From assembly GCF_036077095.1 (NCBI RefSeq), contig NZ_CP107960.1, positions 6,014,001 through 6,078,000 of the forward strand: DNA of 64,000 nt, in the 5' to 3' direction. Within the stretch, counting starts at the first letter, position 1, and every line of letters starts with the position of its first letter. This DNA comes from Streptomyces sp. NBC_00376. Lineage in GTDB: Bacteria; Actinomycetota; Actinomycetes; Streptomycetales; Streptomycetaceae. This document shows, one piece after another, positions 25,265 to 33,876 of this stretch. Both the position numbers and the translations under genes were made by a program. The notes beneath the pieces are model-generated. The model worked only from the letters and a program-made list of their open reading frames with translations, was not told the origin of the DNA and searched no databases.

Positions 25265-25770
25265 ACACCGCGCAGACCGGCGTCACTCTTGCCGCATGCC
25301 TGATCGCCATCGCCATCATGGTCGTCTACCTGCGGAAATGGTGGGTCGGAGGCCGGGCGATCAAGGACTTCATCGCCATGGCCCAGGGGTTCCTCAACGG
25401 CGCCCTCACCACCATCTGCGCGGGCGGCCTCGCGGGCTGGCTCGCCGGATGCACCCGACAGGCCGCGGGGGGAGCAGGAGGCAAAGTCATCAGCAGCACG
25501 ACCGGCACCGACTCCGGCACGCCGCTGGCCACCGCGTCCCTCGGGCAACTCACCCCGGAGGGTGGGGCCGTGGTCTTCCTCCTCTTCGTGATCCTCTTCT
25601 TCTCCTACAAGGCGGCTTCGAAGGATGACAAGGGCCGCCTGCTCGGCTTCGTGGCCGCCGGAATGATCCTCTGTGCCACCGCCGGAGTCGCCGGAATGCT
25701 CGACGGACTTCCCGACCTGATCAACGGCCTCGGGCTGTCCGCCCGCAACGCGCTGGAGGGGAACGCCTGA
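25261..25770 (+). CDS. Four-helix membrane protein
   Basis: 169 residues. Helices are VTLAACLIAIAIMVVYL, LTTICAGGLAGWLAG, GAVVFLLFVILFFSY and GFVAAGMILCATAGVAGML. A short KAASKDDKGR cytoplasmic loop lies between the last two. It overlaps both neighbours by 1-4 bp, so the three large membrane genes are translated together. No family recognised. Confidence 0.6.
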   Translation: MNTAQTGVTLAACLIAIAIMVVYLRKWWVGGRAIKDFIAMAQGFLNGALTTICAGGLAGWLAGCTRQAAGGAGGKVISSTTGTDSGTPLATASLGQLTPEGGAVVFLLFVILFFSYKAASKDDKGRLLGFVAAGMILCATAGVAGMLDGLPDLINGLGLSARNALEGNA

Positions 25771-26375
25771 TGGAGCCCGAGCTTGAGACCACCAAGCGGA
25801 CCCGTGCCGCCCGCACCCTCACCGCCGGACAGCGCCTCCTCATCCGCAACCTCGCCGAGCACGCCGCCGCCTGGGTGCGCGCCGGCCGCCGCGACGACCT
25901 CGACGGCGTCGCCGCGATCCTTGGCTGCATCCTGCGCCTGGTCCTGCTCGGTGCTGGGGCGTACGGGGCGTGGCTCCTCGTCCGCCGCTGGCCCGCAGTC
26001 CTCTGGGCCGTCGTTCCGCTGTGGTGCTGGGCCGCCGTCCGCGCCATTCCCGATGAGGACGAGGAAGAGGGCGATGCCAAGCCCTCGCCGACTGCGCCCC
26101 GGGATGCCGTGCTGCGGCTCCTCTACGACGCCCTCGGCGACCGCCCCGCCATGCACCTCTCCGAGGTGCTTCAGCACCTCCAGGAGAAGGGCCACGGGAA
26201 GGCATGGAAGGTTTCCGATCTGCGGGCCCGCCTGGAGGCCGTCGGCATCCCCATTGAGCTGAAGCTCAAGGTAGGCAAAAAGGGGCCAACGCGAGGGGTC
26301 GTCAAGGCCAACCTCCCGCCCCTCCCCGACGCGGCCAGCCCGGAGACGTCTACCGCCCCGTCTACCGCCGCCTGA
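25770..26375 (+). CDS. Membrane-anchored winged-helix DNA-binding protein (putative)
   Basis: 201 residues. A basic amphipathic N-terminus, two adjoining hydrophobic helices (AAILGCILRLVLLGAGAYGA; WPAVLWAVVPLWCWAAVRA), an acidic linker (PDEDEEEGD), and a C-terminal domain from DAVLRLLYDALGDR to GVVKANLPPLP that reads as a winged helix. Its last codons lie inside a phased TCTACC array. The arrangement suggests a protein that ties a DNA site to the membrane, as in plasmid transfer or partition, but this is inference. Confidence 0.55.
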   Translation: MEPELETTKRTRAARTLTAGQRLLIRNLAEHAAAWVRAGRRDDLDGVAAILGCILRLVLLGAGAYGAWLLVRRWPAVLWAVVPLWCWAAVRAIPDEDEEEGDAKPSPTAPRDAVLRLLYDALGDRPAMHLSEVLQHLQEKGHGKAWKVSDLRARLEAVGIPIELKLKVGKKGPTRGVVKANLPPLPDAASPETSTAPSTAA

Positions 26376-26444
26376 CCTGCACATCTACCGCCCCATCTAC
26401 CGGCATCTACGCCCATCTACCGGCCCATCTACCGCCCGTCTACC
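26349..26444 (+). repeat. Phased array of TCTACC boxes
   Basis: TCTACC (once TCTACG) starts at 26349, 26361, 26384, 26396, 26406, 26416, 26428 and 26439. Intervals are 10-12 bp with one of 23, so all boxes face the same side of the helix and have the same direction. Most are followed by GCCC or GGCC. The first two are inside the upstream coding region. Confidence 0.7.
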
Positions 26445-26894
26445 CACCGCCGAGATGCGGCGCCAGCGCGGCGTCTGCCCCCGTTGTCGGTCCCAGCACC
26501 TACCGTGAAGAGCGTCCCAATTCGCGCTTCATGGCTGCTGCGCTACTCGGACCCGAGGCCCCGCCCGAACATCCCCCCGGGCGGGGCCTCGCCATACCCA
26601 GGGACTACACACGCCCCACCACGGGGCGTACCGTGTCCAATCCGGCGGCGGGCGCCGGGCTCCGCACCCTGGTGCGTGTCGGTGAGCTGCGAGCCGCTGA
26701 CGCCCCGCCCGCCACCGGACCCCAACTACGGGTGTAGTTGCAATCAGTCCCCAGATCATCCATGCTGGCCCCACGTCCGGCATGCCCGGACAAACCCAGA
26801 CCCACCCCACCGTGGCGGGTCTTCGCATTCCCTTCACACCGTCAACGCCCCCGTGGCACGATCCCCTTCACCGCAGCGTCCAGGGGAGCAGCCG
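26376..26894. other. Long non-coding stretch between early and packaging regions
   Basis: No convincing gene is visible. It contains most of the TCTACC array, the perfect hairpin at 26555-26590, a small stem CGCCCC-ACCAC-GGGGCG (26612-26628), a short inverted repeat AACTAC...GTAGTT near 26728, and an imperfect stem around AGACCCACC/GGCGGGTCT (26800-26820). Just upstream of an HNH gene and the terminase, this is the likeliest place for a cos site and the late control region. Confidence 0.5.
26555..26590 (+). terminator. Early-operon terminator hairpin
   Basis: GAGGCCCCGCCCG (26555-26567) pairs perfectly with CGGGCGGGGCCTC (26578-26590) around a 10-nt loop. No U-tract, as is usual in Streptomyces. 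It lies 180 bp after the last early gene. Confidence 0.65.
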
Positions 26895-27149
26895 ATGCCG
26901 AGCTACCGCGAAGTTCAAAGCGCCGTGCGAGTCGAGAAGTTCCGCATCTGGTTCGCCTGGCTTTCCGGCAACGTGATCACGCTGATTATCGCGGGGGCCA
27001 CTCGTAACGTCAGCATCGTCAGCACCATCACTCAGATCCTCTTCACGGCCTCCTTCTTCCTGCTCACCTTCGTGGCGATCCGAATGACCAACGCCCTCAA
27101 CCGCAAGGCGCTTGCAGCCCGGCGCGAAGTGCTCGGCGACGACCTGTAG
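26895..27149 (+). CDS. Small two-helix membrane protein
   Basis: 84 residues from the ATG behind AGGGGAGC. After an amphipathic start (YREVQSAVRVEKFRIWFAWL) come hydrophobic segments NVITLIIAGATR and ILFTASFFLLTFVAIRMT, then a basic end. Longer readings upstream in this frame run through non-coding hairpins and are rejected. Function unknown. Confidence 0.6.
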   Translation: MPSYREVQSAVRVEKFRIWFAWLSGNVITLIIAGATRNVSIVSTITQILFTASFFLLTFVAIRMTNALNRKALAARREVLGDDL

Positions 27150-27164
27150 CAGGAGGTGGCGCCC

Positions 27165-27440
27165 GTGGTCCGCAACCCCCGCAACGGGCGCCCCTACCGC
27201 CGACTCGTCGCCGCTGTGAAGGCCATGCGGCAACCCTGCTGGCTCTGCGGGCACGACATCCCGCCCGGCCTGGACGCCCGGCACCCGCTCAGCTTCACCC
27301 TGGACCACCTCGTACCGCTCAGCCGCGGCGGCAGCCTCCTCGACCCAGCCAACGCCCGCTCAGCACACCGGCGATGCAACTCCGCGAGAGGCAACCGCAC
27401 CGAGGCGCGGCCGAAGCAGCCCTCATCCCGAAGGTGGTGA
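27165..27440 (+). CDS. HNH endonuclease (packaging-associated)
   Basis: 91 residues. CWLCGHDIPPG, then TLDHLVPLSRGGSLLDPANA and AHRRCNSARGNR give the full HNH set with the CxxC zinc knuckle. The GTG at 27165 has AGGAGG 8 nt upstream; the GTG at 27156 lies inside that site and cannot be used. HNH proteins beside terminase genes take part in cos cleavage during packaging (as HK97 gp74), so this phage probably packages from cos ends. Confidence 0.88.
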   Translation: MVRNPRNGRPYRRLVAAVKAMRQPCWLCGHDIPPGLDARHPLSFTLDHLVPLSRGGSLLDPANARSAHRRCNSARGNRTEARPKQPSSRRW

Positions 27441-27443
27441 GCC

Positions 27444-27881
27444 GTGCTGTACGTCATCACCGGCCCGCCGGCCGCCGGGAAGTCCTCGTACATCCGGGCC
27501 CACGCCACCGCCCGGGACATCGTCATCGACCTCGACCTCATGGCCCTCGCGATGGCCGGCCCCGGCGCCGACCATCACGCGCACGGCGACGTGCTGATGA
27601 AGGTCGTGCACCGAGCCCGGTTCGCCGCACTCAACGAGGCGTACCAGCACCTCGACACCACCGACGTCTACGTCATCCACACCCAGCCCAGTGCCAGAGC
27701 CCTGGTCAAGTACAAGCGGCTCAAGGCCCGCATCATCACCGTGGACCCAGGCGAGGCCATCGTCATGCAGCGCATCGAGGCCATGCGGCAGCCAGGCATG
27801 AAGGCCGTGGCAACCCGGTGGTACCGGGCCCGGCGAGGGCAGTCACGCAGCGCGATGCCGCAGGCATCCCGGCAGTGGTGA
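27444..27881 (+). CDS. P-loop NTPase / polynucleotide kinase-like protein
   Basis: 145 residues with Walker A GPPAAGKSS at the N-terminus, DLDLMALA as a candidate second motif, and an Arg-rich lid (RARRGQSRSA). Size and opening resemble AAA_33-type kinases found beside HNH genes in actinophages. GTG start 3 bp after the HNH stop. A role in end processing is plausible. Confidence 0.7.
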   Translation: MLYVITGPPAAGKSSYIRAHATARDIVIDLDLMALAMAGPGADHHAHGDVLMKVVHRARFAALNEAYQHLDTTDVYVIHTQPSARALVKYKRLKARIITVDPGEAIVMQRIEAMRQPGMKAVATRWYRARRGQSRSAMPQASRQW

Positions 27882-28005
27882 CCCGACGTCACCGGCAGTG
27901 AATAGCAGCCCGTGACCGAGGCTCGGTGGCAACCGATTGAGTCCGGCCGACGACTCCGATCAAGATCGGTCGGGCGGATCGGGGCCATTCTTTGAGGTCA
28001 GGACC

Positions 28006-28039
28006 GGGCGACCCAAACGCCCTTGTCGCCCTGTTTTTT
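28006..28039 (+). terminator. Rho-independent-type terminator with U-tract
   Basis: GGGCGAC (28006-28012) pairs with GTCGCCC (28025-28031), followed by TGTTTTTT. A T-run like this is rare in such GC-rich DNA. It separates the HNH/kinase pair from the terminase operon inside the 258-bp gap 27882-28139, which is otherwise without a supported gene. Confidence 0.75.
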
Positions 28040-28139
28040 GCGCGACTGATTTCAAAGACGATCTTGACCCGAATCTCAACGCTGACCCCAAGATCATCGC
28101 TACTCACGGTGACGTAACGCAGGGTGATGGGGGTGGCTT

Positions 28140-28397
28140 GTGATCGCCGACGAAGTTCGTGAAGAGCTTGACAAACTGGGTGTGACCTCGGTGTCTCCTG
28201 GTCTTTCGGCAGTAGCGCTCAAGCTCGCCGCGGCCCTCGATGCGCTCGGCGCCGATGACGCTCCGACATCACAGGCGGTCGTCGCCGACAAACTGACCGC
28301 AGTCCTGACGAAGCTGCGCAACCTTGCGCCTCCTGCCGCGGAAGGGGATGCGCTCGATGACCTCGCTGCTCGACGGGCCCAGCGCCGTGGCGCCTGA
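28140..28397 (+). CDS. Probable terminase small subunit
   Basis: 85 residues, helical throughout (VREELDKLGVTSVSPGLSAV; VADKLTAVLTKLRNLAP), GTG start behind GGGGG. Its end overlaps the start of the large terminase by 41 bp. Position and size fit the small DNA-recognition subunit of actinophages, but sequence alone does not prove it. Confidence 0.6.
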   Translation: MIADEVREELDKLGVTSVSPGLSAVALKLAAALDALGADDAPTSQAVVADKLTAVLTKLRNLAPPAAEGDALDDLAARRAQRRGA

Positions 28398-29865
28398 TGC
28401 CCCGCTTCGTGGCTCGCAGATGCCGCGCATCACGACCGTGCCGTCGACTCGGCTCTCGTCCTCCGGGCAAGAGGCCGTCGAACTGGCGGCGCTTGCCGGG
28501 TTGAAGCTCGACCCGTGGCAGCAACACGTTCTCGACATGGGGCTGTCGGAGCGGGCCGACGGCTCGTGGTCGGCGTTCGAGGTCGCCGTCAACGTGCCGC
28601 GGCAGAACGGGAAGGGGGGCGTGATCGAGGCCCGCGAGTTGGCCGGGCTGTTTCTCCTCGGCGAAAAGCTCATCTTGCACTCGGCACACGAGTTCAAGAC
28701 GTCGATCGTGGCGTTCAAGCGGATTGAGCAACTCATCATGGGATGCCCTGACCTGCGGAAACGTGTCCTGCGGGTGCGGCGAACGACCGGCGAGGAAGCC
28801 GTCGAACTGGTCACTGGGCAGGTGCTCCGCTTTCTCGCCCGTTCCGGTGGGTCCGGTCGTGGTTTTACCGGGGACTGCAACGTCTTGGACGAGGCGATGA
28901 TTCTCGGCGATGACGCGATGGGCGCGCTGATGCCGACCATGTCCGCTGTGCCGAACCCGCAGATCTGGTACCTCGGTTCGGCCGGGATCGGGTCGCCGTC
29001 GGTGCAGCTCGGCCGTCTGCGGGCCCGTGCGGTGGCCGCTGTGGAGGCTGGGGAGCCTGACCCGTCGCTCGCGTACTTCGAGTGGTCTGTCGACCCGCAC
29101 AGGGCCGAATGCGCCATCGGGTGTACGGACCACGCCGACGCCGACGACCCCCGTGCGTGGGCGGTCGCGAATCCGGCGCTGGGGATCCGTATCAGCAGCG
29201 AGCACGTTCGGAACGAGCGGCTGTCCATGGGTGGCGGCGGGATCTTCGAGCGCGAGCGGCTTGGTGTCGGGGACTACCCGACGGACGGGGCCGATACGTG
29301 GCAGGTCATCGGAGAGGACGCCTGGCGGGCCCTAGCGGCTGCCGAGTCGCAGCCAGAGGGCGCGGTTGCCTTCGCGGTCGACGCGACGCCGGAGCGGTCG
29401 CACGCGGCGATCGCGGCGGCCGGGACGTGGCGCGGCGGTACACACGTGGAGGTTATCGACCACCGGCCCGGGATGGGCTGGGTCGTGGCCCGCGCGAAGG
29501 AGCTCCACGCGCGGTGGAAGCCGCGGGCGTGGGTGGTCGACGCGGGCGGCCCGGCCGGATCCCTCATCAAGGAGCTGGCCGATGAGCTCGACGTGGAGAT
29601 TGTGAGCCCGAAGGCGCGCGAGGTCGCGGCGGCGGCCGGCCAGTTCTTCGACGCGGTGGCCGATCAGTCGCTGTCACACCTGGACCAGGCGCCCCTGACG
29701 ACGGCTCTGGCGGGCGCACAGAAGCGCCCCCTGGGCGATGCGTGGGCATGGGCCCGGCGGGGCGTAGGCGTGGACATCAGCCCGCTGGTGGCTGTGACGA
29801 ACGCGAAATGGGGCCTTGGTGCCGAGGTCGAAGAGGTCGGCGAAGTTGTCGACAACGTGTGGTGA
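28357..29865 (+). CDS. Terminase large subunit
   Basis: 502 residues from the ATG behind GAAGGGG. The ATPase has Walker A NVPRQNGKGG, coupling-like segment LHSAHEFKTS, and Walker B CNVLDEAM. The nuclease half has FAVDATPERSHAAIAAAG and AWVVDAGGPAGSL, which contribute the acidic RNase H-like site. It resembles Terminase_1-type proteins of HK97-like siphophages. Upstream in-frame ATG at 28324 lacks a ribosome site. Confidence 0.92.
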   Translation: MTSLLDGPSAVAPDAPLRGSQMPRITTVPSTRLSSSGQEAVELAALAGLKLDPWQQHVLDMGLSERADGSWSAFEVAVNVPRQNGKGGVIEARELAGLFLLGEKLILHSAHEFKTSIVAFKRIEQLIMGCPDLRKRVLRVRRTTGEEAVELVTGQVLRFLARSGGSGRGFTGDCNVLDEAMILGDDAMGALMPTMSAVPNPQIWYLGSAGIGSPSVQLGRLRARAVAAVEAGEPDPSLAYFEWSVDPHRAECAIGCTDHADADDPRAWAVANPALGIRISSEHVRNERLSMGGGGIFERERLGVGDYPTDGADTWQVIGEDAWRALAAAESQPEGAVAFAVDATPERSHAAIAAAGTWRGGTHVEVIDHRPGMGWVVARAKELHARWKPRAWVVDAGGPAGSLIKELADELDVEIVSPKAREVAAAAGQFFDAVADQSLSHLDQAPLTTALAGAQKRPLGDAWAWARRGVGVDISPLVAVTNAKWGLGAEVEEVGEVVDNVW

Positions 29866-29878
29866 AGGGCGGTTCCCG

Positions 29879-31027
29879 ATGAGCTGGTGGTGGCCCTTCC
29901 GTCGCACGGCGGCGCGATCGATCTCGTTTCAGGACGTCTGGGGGTCTGGCGGCAACGCGCATCTGCTGACGGGTGCTGGTCAGGAGCGTGCGCTCCGCCT
30001 GGCCCCGGTGTACGCAGCGACGAGGCTGCTGTCGGACGCGGTGGCGTCGATGCCGCTGAAGTCCTACCTGGGCGAGGGCGCGGCCCGGCGGCCGATCCCC
30101 ACCCCGCAGATCTTCAAGAAGCCTGCTGCGGTGGGAGTGCGGTACGACTGGCTGCACCGGTGCATGACGTCGTTGACTCTGCGCGGCAACGCGTACGGGC
30201 TCGTCGTGGCCCACGACGCGAACGGGTGGCCGACTCAGGTGGAGTGGCTGCACCCCGACGACGTGCACGTCGCGGATAACTTCGCGCCGGTGCCTGTCTG
30301 GTACTACCAGGGGCGGCGCCTGGAACCGGGCGAGATGTTCCACATCCCGGCGTACACGCTCCCCGGTCAGATCCTGGGATTGTCGCCGGTCGCGTACTTC
30401 GCGACGACGACGGACACCGGCTTGCTCGCCGAGGAGTTCGGTCGCGACTGGTTCTCGAACGGCAGCACGCCGGCCGCTGTGCTGGAGACGGATCGGGAGA
30501 TCTCGAAGGAGACGGCGGGCATCCTGAAGGCCAGGTTCAAGGAGGCTGCGGCCGGGCGTGACGTCGTTGCTCTGGGGCTCGGCACGAAGTACCGGCCGAT
30601 CTCGGTGCCCGCGAACGAAAGCCAGTTCCTGGAGACCATCAAGGCGACCGCGAACCAGATCGCCGCAATCTACGGGGTGCCGCCCGAGAAGATCGGCGGC
30701 GAGACAGGTGGCAGTCTCACCTACGCCACCGTTGAGCAGAACAGCATCGATCTGCTGACGTGGACACTACGCCCGTGGCTGGCCCGTCTCGAAGAGGCAC
30801 TGTCGACGCTGCGGCCCCCAGCCGAGGACGTCCAGTTCAACGCGGACGCGATGCTACGCACGGACACCTTGACCCGGTACCAGACGTACCGGATCGCCCG
30901 GCAGATCGGACTGCGGAACACCGACGAGCTGCGGTACCTCGAAGACCTGGAGCCCCTGCCGAACGGGCAGGGAACTGACTACACACCGCTGGTGAACGTG
31001 CCACCCGACGGAAGCGAGAAACCGTGA
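29879..31027 (+). CDS. Phage portal protein (HK97 type)
   Basis: 382 residues. Family segments: LAPVYAATRLLSDAVASMPL near the N-terminus, LHRCMTSLTLRGNAYGLVV, HIPAYTLPGQILGLSPV, and IAAIYGVPPEKIGGETGGSL before the C-terminal wing. Starts at the ATG of MSWWWPF behind GAAGGGC. Its stop overlaps the protease start by 4 bp. Confidence 0.93.
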   Translation: MSWWWPFRRTAARSISFQDVWGSGGNAHLLTGAGQERALRLAPVYAATRLLSDAVASMPLKSYLGEGAARRPIPTPQIFKKPAAVGVRYDWLHRCMTSLTLRGNAYGLVVAHDANGWPTQVEWLHPDDVHVADNFAPVPVWYYQGRRLEPGEMFHIPAYTLPGQILGLSPVAYFATTTDTGLLAEEFGRDWFSNGSTPAAVLETDREISKETAGILKARFKEAAAGRDVVALGLGTKYRPISVPANESQFLETIKATANQIAAIYGVPPEKIGGETGGSLTYATVEQNSIDLLTWTLRPWLARLEEALSTLRPPAEDVQFNADAMLRTDTLTRYQTYRIARQIGLRNTDELRYLEDLEPLPNGQGTDYTPLVNVPPDGSEKP

Positions 31028-31701
31028 ACGAGGCAGAGCGCCGGTTCACCCGTGGCCTCGTCGAGGTCCGGGCGGCCGGAGAGACCAGGACCATCGGCGG
31101 GTACGCCGCGAAGTTCAACACCCTGTCCAGGAACCTGGGCGGGTTTGTCGAGCGAATCGACCCGGGGTTCTTCGCGAAGTCCGAGGGCGACGGGTGGCCG
31201 CGGGTGATGGCCCGCTACAACCACGACAACAACATGCTCCTCGGGACCAGCCGTTCGGGCACGCTGCGGCTGATCACGGACGGCACCGGCCTGGACTACA
31301 GCGTCGATGTGCCGGCCGCCCGCGCGGACGTGTACGAGCTGGTGCAGCGCGGCGACGTCGCCGAGTCGTCGTTCGCGTTCCGCACGTTGGCCGACGACTG
31401 GTCCATGACCGAGGACGGATTCCCCGTGCGGACGCTCCTTGCGGGGCAGCTGGTCGACGTTGCGCCGGTGAACGACCCCGCGTACCTGGACACGTCCACC
31501 GGGCTGCGGTCCCTCGCAGAGCGCGCGGGCGCCGAACTTGAAGAGGTCCGGGCCGCGGCGGCGGCCGGTGACCTGAAGCCGTTCGTGGCGCCGCAGCGCA
31601 CCATGATTGATCTTGCGCCGACTGGCGGGCAGGGCGACACCCACCCGCCGCTGGCGTTGCGGCAGCGGCGTGCCGAGCTGTATCGGCGCCGCACCTTCTG
31701 A
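31024..31701 (+). CDS. HK97-family prohead protease
   Basis: 225 residues. GYAAKFNTLSRNLGGFVERI, then RYNHDNNMLLGTSRSGTLRL (His of the active site) and RGDVAESSFAF (catalytic Ser) mark the U35-type protease. It trims the capsid delta domain during maturation. GTG start overlapping the portal stop. Confidence 0.92.
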   Translation: MNEAERRFTRGLVEVRAAGETRTIGGYAAKFNTLSRNLGGFVERIDPGFFAKSEGDGWPRVMARYNHDNNMLLGTSRSGTLRLITDGTGLDYSVDVPAARADVYELVQRGDVAESSFAFRTLADDWSMTEDGFPVRTLLAGQLVDVAPVNDPAYLDTSTGLRSLAERAGAELEEVRAAAAAGDLKPFVAPQRTMIDLAPTGGQGDTHPPLALRQRRAELYRRRTF

Positions 31702-31719
31702 GGCAGGGCGACACCCACC
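31628..31719 (+). repeat. 18-bp direct repeat at the protease gene end
   Basis: GGCAGGGCGACACCCACC occurs at 31628-31645, inside the protease 3' end, and exactly again at 31702-31719, right after its stop codon. The 31702-31793 gap also has a hairpin around CAGCCGACCGGCTG, perhaps tuning capsid expression. Confidence 0.6.
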
Positions 31720-31793
31720 TCTCCACCCCACCCATTCAGGCACCCCAGCCGACCGGCTGAGGGTGTCGTCGTCATGCCCCGGGAGGGCACCCC

Positions 31794-33032
31794 ATGACTG
31801 AGTACATCAAGCGTCTCCAGGAGCGCCGCGCCAATGTGTGGGAGCAGGCCAAGGCCCTGCTCGATACGGCGGAGGGCGAGAAGCGTGAGCTGACCGCCGA
31901 GGAGGAGCAGACCTACCAGCGCCTCAACGGGGACCTGGACGCCATCGACGCGCGGGCCAAGGACATGGCCGACGCCGAGCAGCGCGCCGCCGACGCCAAC
32001 GCCGCGTTCTCCAAGCTCCTCGACAAGCCCGCGGCTCCGGAGGCCCGGACCTCGGACGATCCGTCCGAGCAGCTGCGTTCGTGGCTGACCGGCAAGTCGG
32101 GCTCCCGTGCGTTCGAGGTGCGGCCGGGCGCGGACACGCCGCGCGACATGCGGGCCCTGTCCAAGCTCACCCCTGCGGCTGGCGGGAACACCGTCCCCAT
32201 CTCGTTCTACAACCAGCTGGTTCAGCACATGATCGAGACGTCTGGTGTTCTCCAGACTGGGCCGACGGTGCTGCGGACCGCGTCCGGTGAGCAGATGCAG
32301 ATCCCGAAGACCACCGCGCACAGCGCGTCGGCGGGCATCGTGGCCGAGGCCGGCCCGCTCACGAACAACGAGCCGACGTTCGGGCAGGTCCCGCTTGACG
32401 CGTACAAGTACGGGTTCCTGCTCCAGACCTCTCACGAACTGGTCAACGACACCGGTGTCGACCTCGCCGGGTACCTGTCCATGCAGGCCGGACGCGCGCT
32501 CGGCAACGGCTTCGGCGCTCACCTGGTGACCGGCACGGGCACGAACCAGCCGAACGGCGTCCTGACCGCAGCCACCCTCGGCGTGACAGGCGCGACCACC
32601 GCGGCGGCCGGCGCCTTCACCGCGGACGAGCTGATCGACCTGTCGTACAGCGTGATCTCCCCGTACCGCAGCAGCACATCGTGCGGCTGGCTGATGCGAG
32701 ACGCCACGGTCGCAAAGGTCCGGAAGCTGAAGGACCAGCAGGGCCAGTACCTGTGGCAGCCGTCGATTCAGGTCGGCGCCCCGGACACGCTGCTGGGGAA
32801 GTCTCTGTACACGGACCCGAACATGCCCGCGGTCGCCCTGGGTGCGAAGTCGGTCCTGTTCGGCGACTTCAGCACGTACTTCGTGCGGCAGGTCGAGACG
32901 ATCCGCTTCGAGCGGTCCGACGACTTCGCGTTCAACACTGACCTGATCACGTACCGGGCGATCCTGCGCGGCGACGGTGACCAGGTCGACACCACCGGCG
33001 CGATCAAGTACTTCGCCGGCAACGCGGCCTGA
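31794..33032 (+). CDS. HK97-fold major capsid protein
   Basis: 412 residues. Residues 1-100 are a charged coiled coil (the delta/scaffold domain), followed by the HK97 shell domain: VPISFYNQLVQHMIETSG, VAEAGPLTNNEPTFGQVPL, TGTGTNQPNGVL, and SVLFGDFSTYFVRQVETIRF. Cleavage is expected near residues 100-115. ATG preceded by GGGAGGGC. Confidence 0.94.
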   Translation: MTEYIKRLQERRANVWEQAKALLDTAEGEKRELTAEEEQTYQRLNGDLDAIDARAKDMADAEQRAADANAAFSKLLDKPAAPEARTSDDPSEQLRSWLTGKSGSRAFEVRPGADTPRDMRALSKLTPAAGGNTVPISFYNQLVQHMIETSGVLQTGPTVLRTASGEQMQIPKTTAHSASAGIVAEAGPLTNNEPTFGQVPLDAYKYGFLLQTSHELVNDTGVDLAGYLSMQAGRALGNGFGAHLVTGTGTNQPNGVLTAATLGVTGATTAAAGAFTADELIDLSYSVISPYRSSTSCGWLMRDATVAKVRKLKDQQGQYLWQPSIQVGAPDTLLGKSLYTDPNMPAVALGAKSVLFGDFSTYFVRQVETIRFERSDDFAFNTDLITYRAILRGDGDQVDTTGAIKYFAGNAA

Positions 33033-33087
33033 CCCCGTGGGGCCGGTCATCGGCCGGCCCCACCCGCTTCTGCGAGAGGACGAATTC

Positions 33088-33321
33088 ATGCGTGTCCGTA
33101 TGAGGGTGGCTGTGTCTGGCACCCGCAACGGCCAGGACTGGCCCCCGGCGGGCGGCACCATCGACTTGCCCGAGGCCGAGGCCGAGAGCCTGCTGACGAT
33201 CGGCATCGCGACCGAGGTCGATGGGGAGCCTGCCGAGGAGAACGCGGCGGCCCCGGGCGACGAGGAGACTGCCACCCCGGCCAAGCCGTCCGGCCGCCGC
33301 GCGGCGAAGTCCGCGAGGTAG
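33088..33321 (+). CDS. Small head protein with Lys/Arg tail
   Basis: 77 residues from an ATG behind GAGAGGACG. A small beta-rich part (MRVRMRVAVSGTRNGQDWPP) then an acidic stretch and a basic end (GRRAAKSAR). Similar short proteins lie between capsid and connector genes in actinophages. Role not certain. Confidence 0.6.
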   Translation: MRVRMRVAVSGTRNGQDWPPAGGTIDLPEAEAESLLTIGIATEVDGEPAEENAAAPGDEETATPAKPSGRRAAKSAR

Positions 33322-33330
33322 GGGGCGGGC

Positions 33331-33876
33331 GTGGCTCTGCTGACCCTGGCCGAAGCGAAAGCCCAGCTCGACATCGAGACCACCACCGACGACACGGAGT
33401 TGGAGGCGTACATCGAGGCGCTGACGGCTCCAATTGAGCGCCTAGTGGGCCCGGTGGAGACACGAGAGTTCACTGAGACCGTCGAGGGCAAGGCGGCGTC
33501 GCTGTGCCTCACCTGGATTCCGGCGGTGGCCCTGGTCTCGATCACGCCGACGGTGGGCACCGGCGGCGCACTCGATCTGTCCTCGGTGGTGCTGGACCCG
33601 GCGACCGGCATCGTCCGTCACCGGGCGGGCACGTTCGCCGGGACGCTGTGGACGGTCACGTACACGGCTGGCCGCGGCACCGTGCCGCCCACGATCAATC
33701 TCGCGGCCAGGCTGCTGCTCCAGCACCTGTGGCGTACCCAGTACGGGGCCGCCCGCGGCGGCGGCGGGGCCGACGACTACGCGGTAACCGAGCCCATTCC
33801 TGGCTTCGGGTACGCAATCCCGAACCGAGTCCTTGAACTTCTAGAGGCGTACAAGGTCCCGCCGGGGGTGGCGTGA
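33331..33876 (+). CDS. Head-tail connector protein (gp6-like)
   Basis: 181 residues. LTLAEAKAQLDIETTTDDTE followed by LEAYIEALTAPIERLVGPV is the helical N-terminus of gp6/YqbG-type connectors, with a beta middle and the helix INLAARLLLQHLWRTQYGAA. It forms the ring below the portal. Confidence 0.82.
   Translation: MALLTLAEAKAQLDIETTTDDTELEAYIEALTAPIERLVGPVETREFTETVEGKAASLCLTWIPAVALVSITPTVGTGGALDLSSVVLDPATGIVRHRAGTFAGTLWTVTYTAGRGTVPPTINLAARLLLQHLWRTQYGAARGGGGADDYAVTEPIPGFGYAIPNRVLELLEAYKVPPGVA

Noticed and set aside
26349..26444. CRISPR-like array
   Set aside because: Units are only 6-11 bp without spacers of defined length and there are no cas genes in the window.
26484..26894. N-terminal extension of the small membrane protein at 26895
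   Set aside because: It runs through strong hairpins and shows no codon bias; the ATG at 26895 has a good ribosome site.
27911..27997. 28-codon GTG frame after the P-loop gene
   Set aside because: No ribosome site, no overlap with neighbours, and Arg-rich composition.
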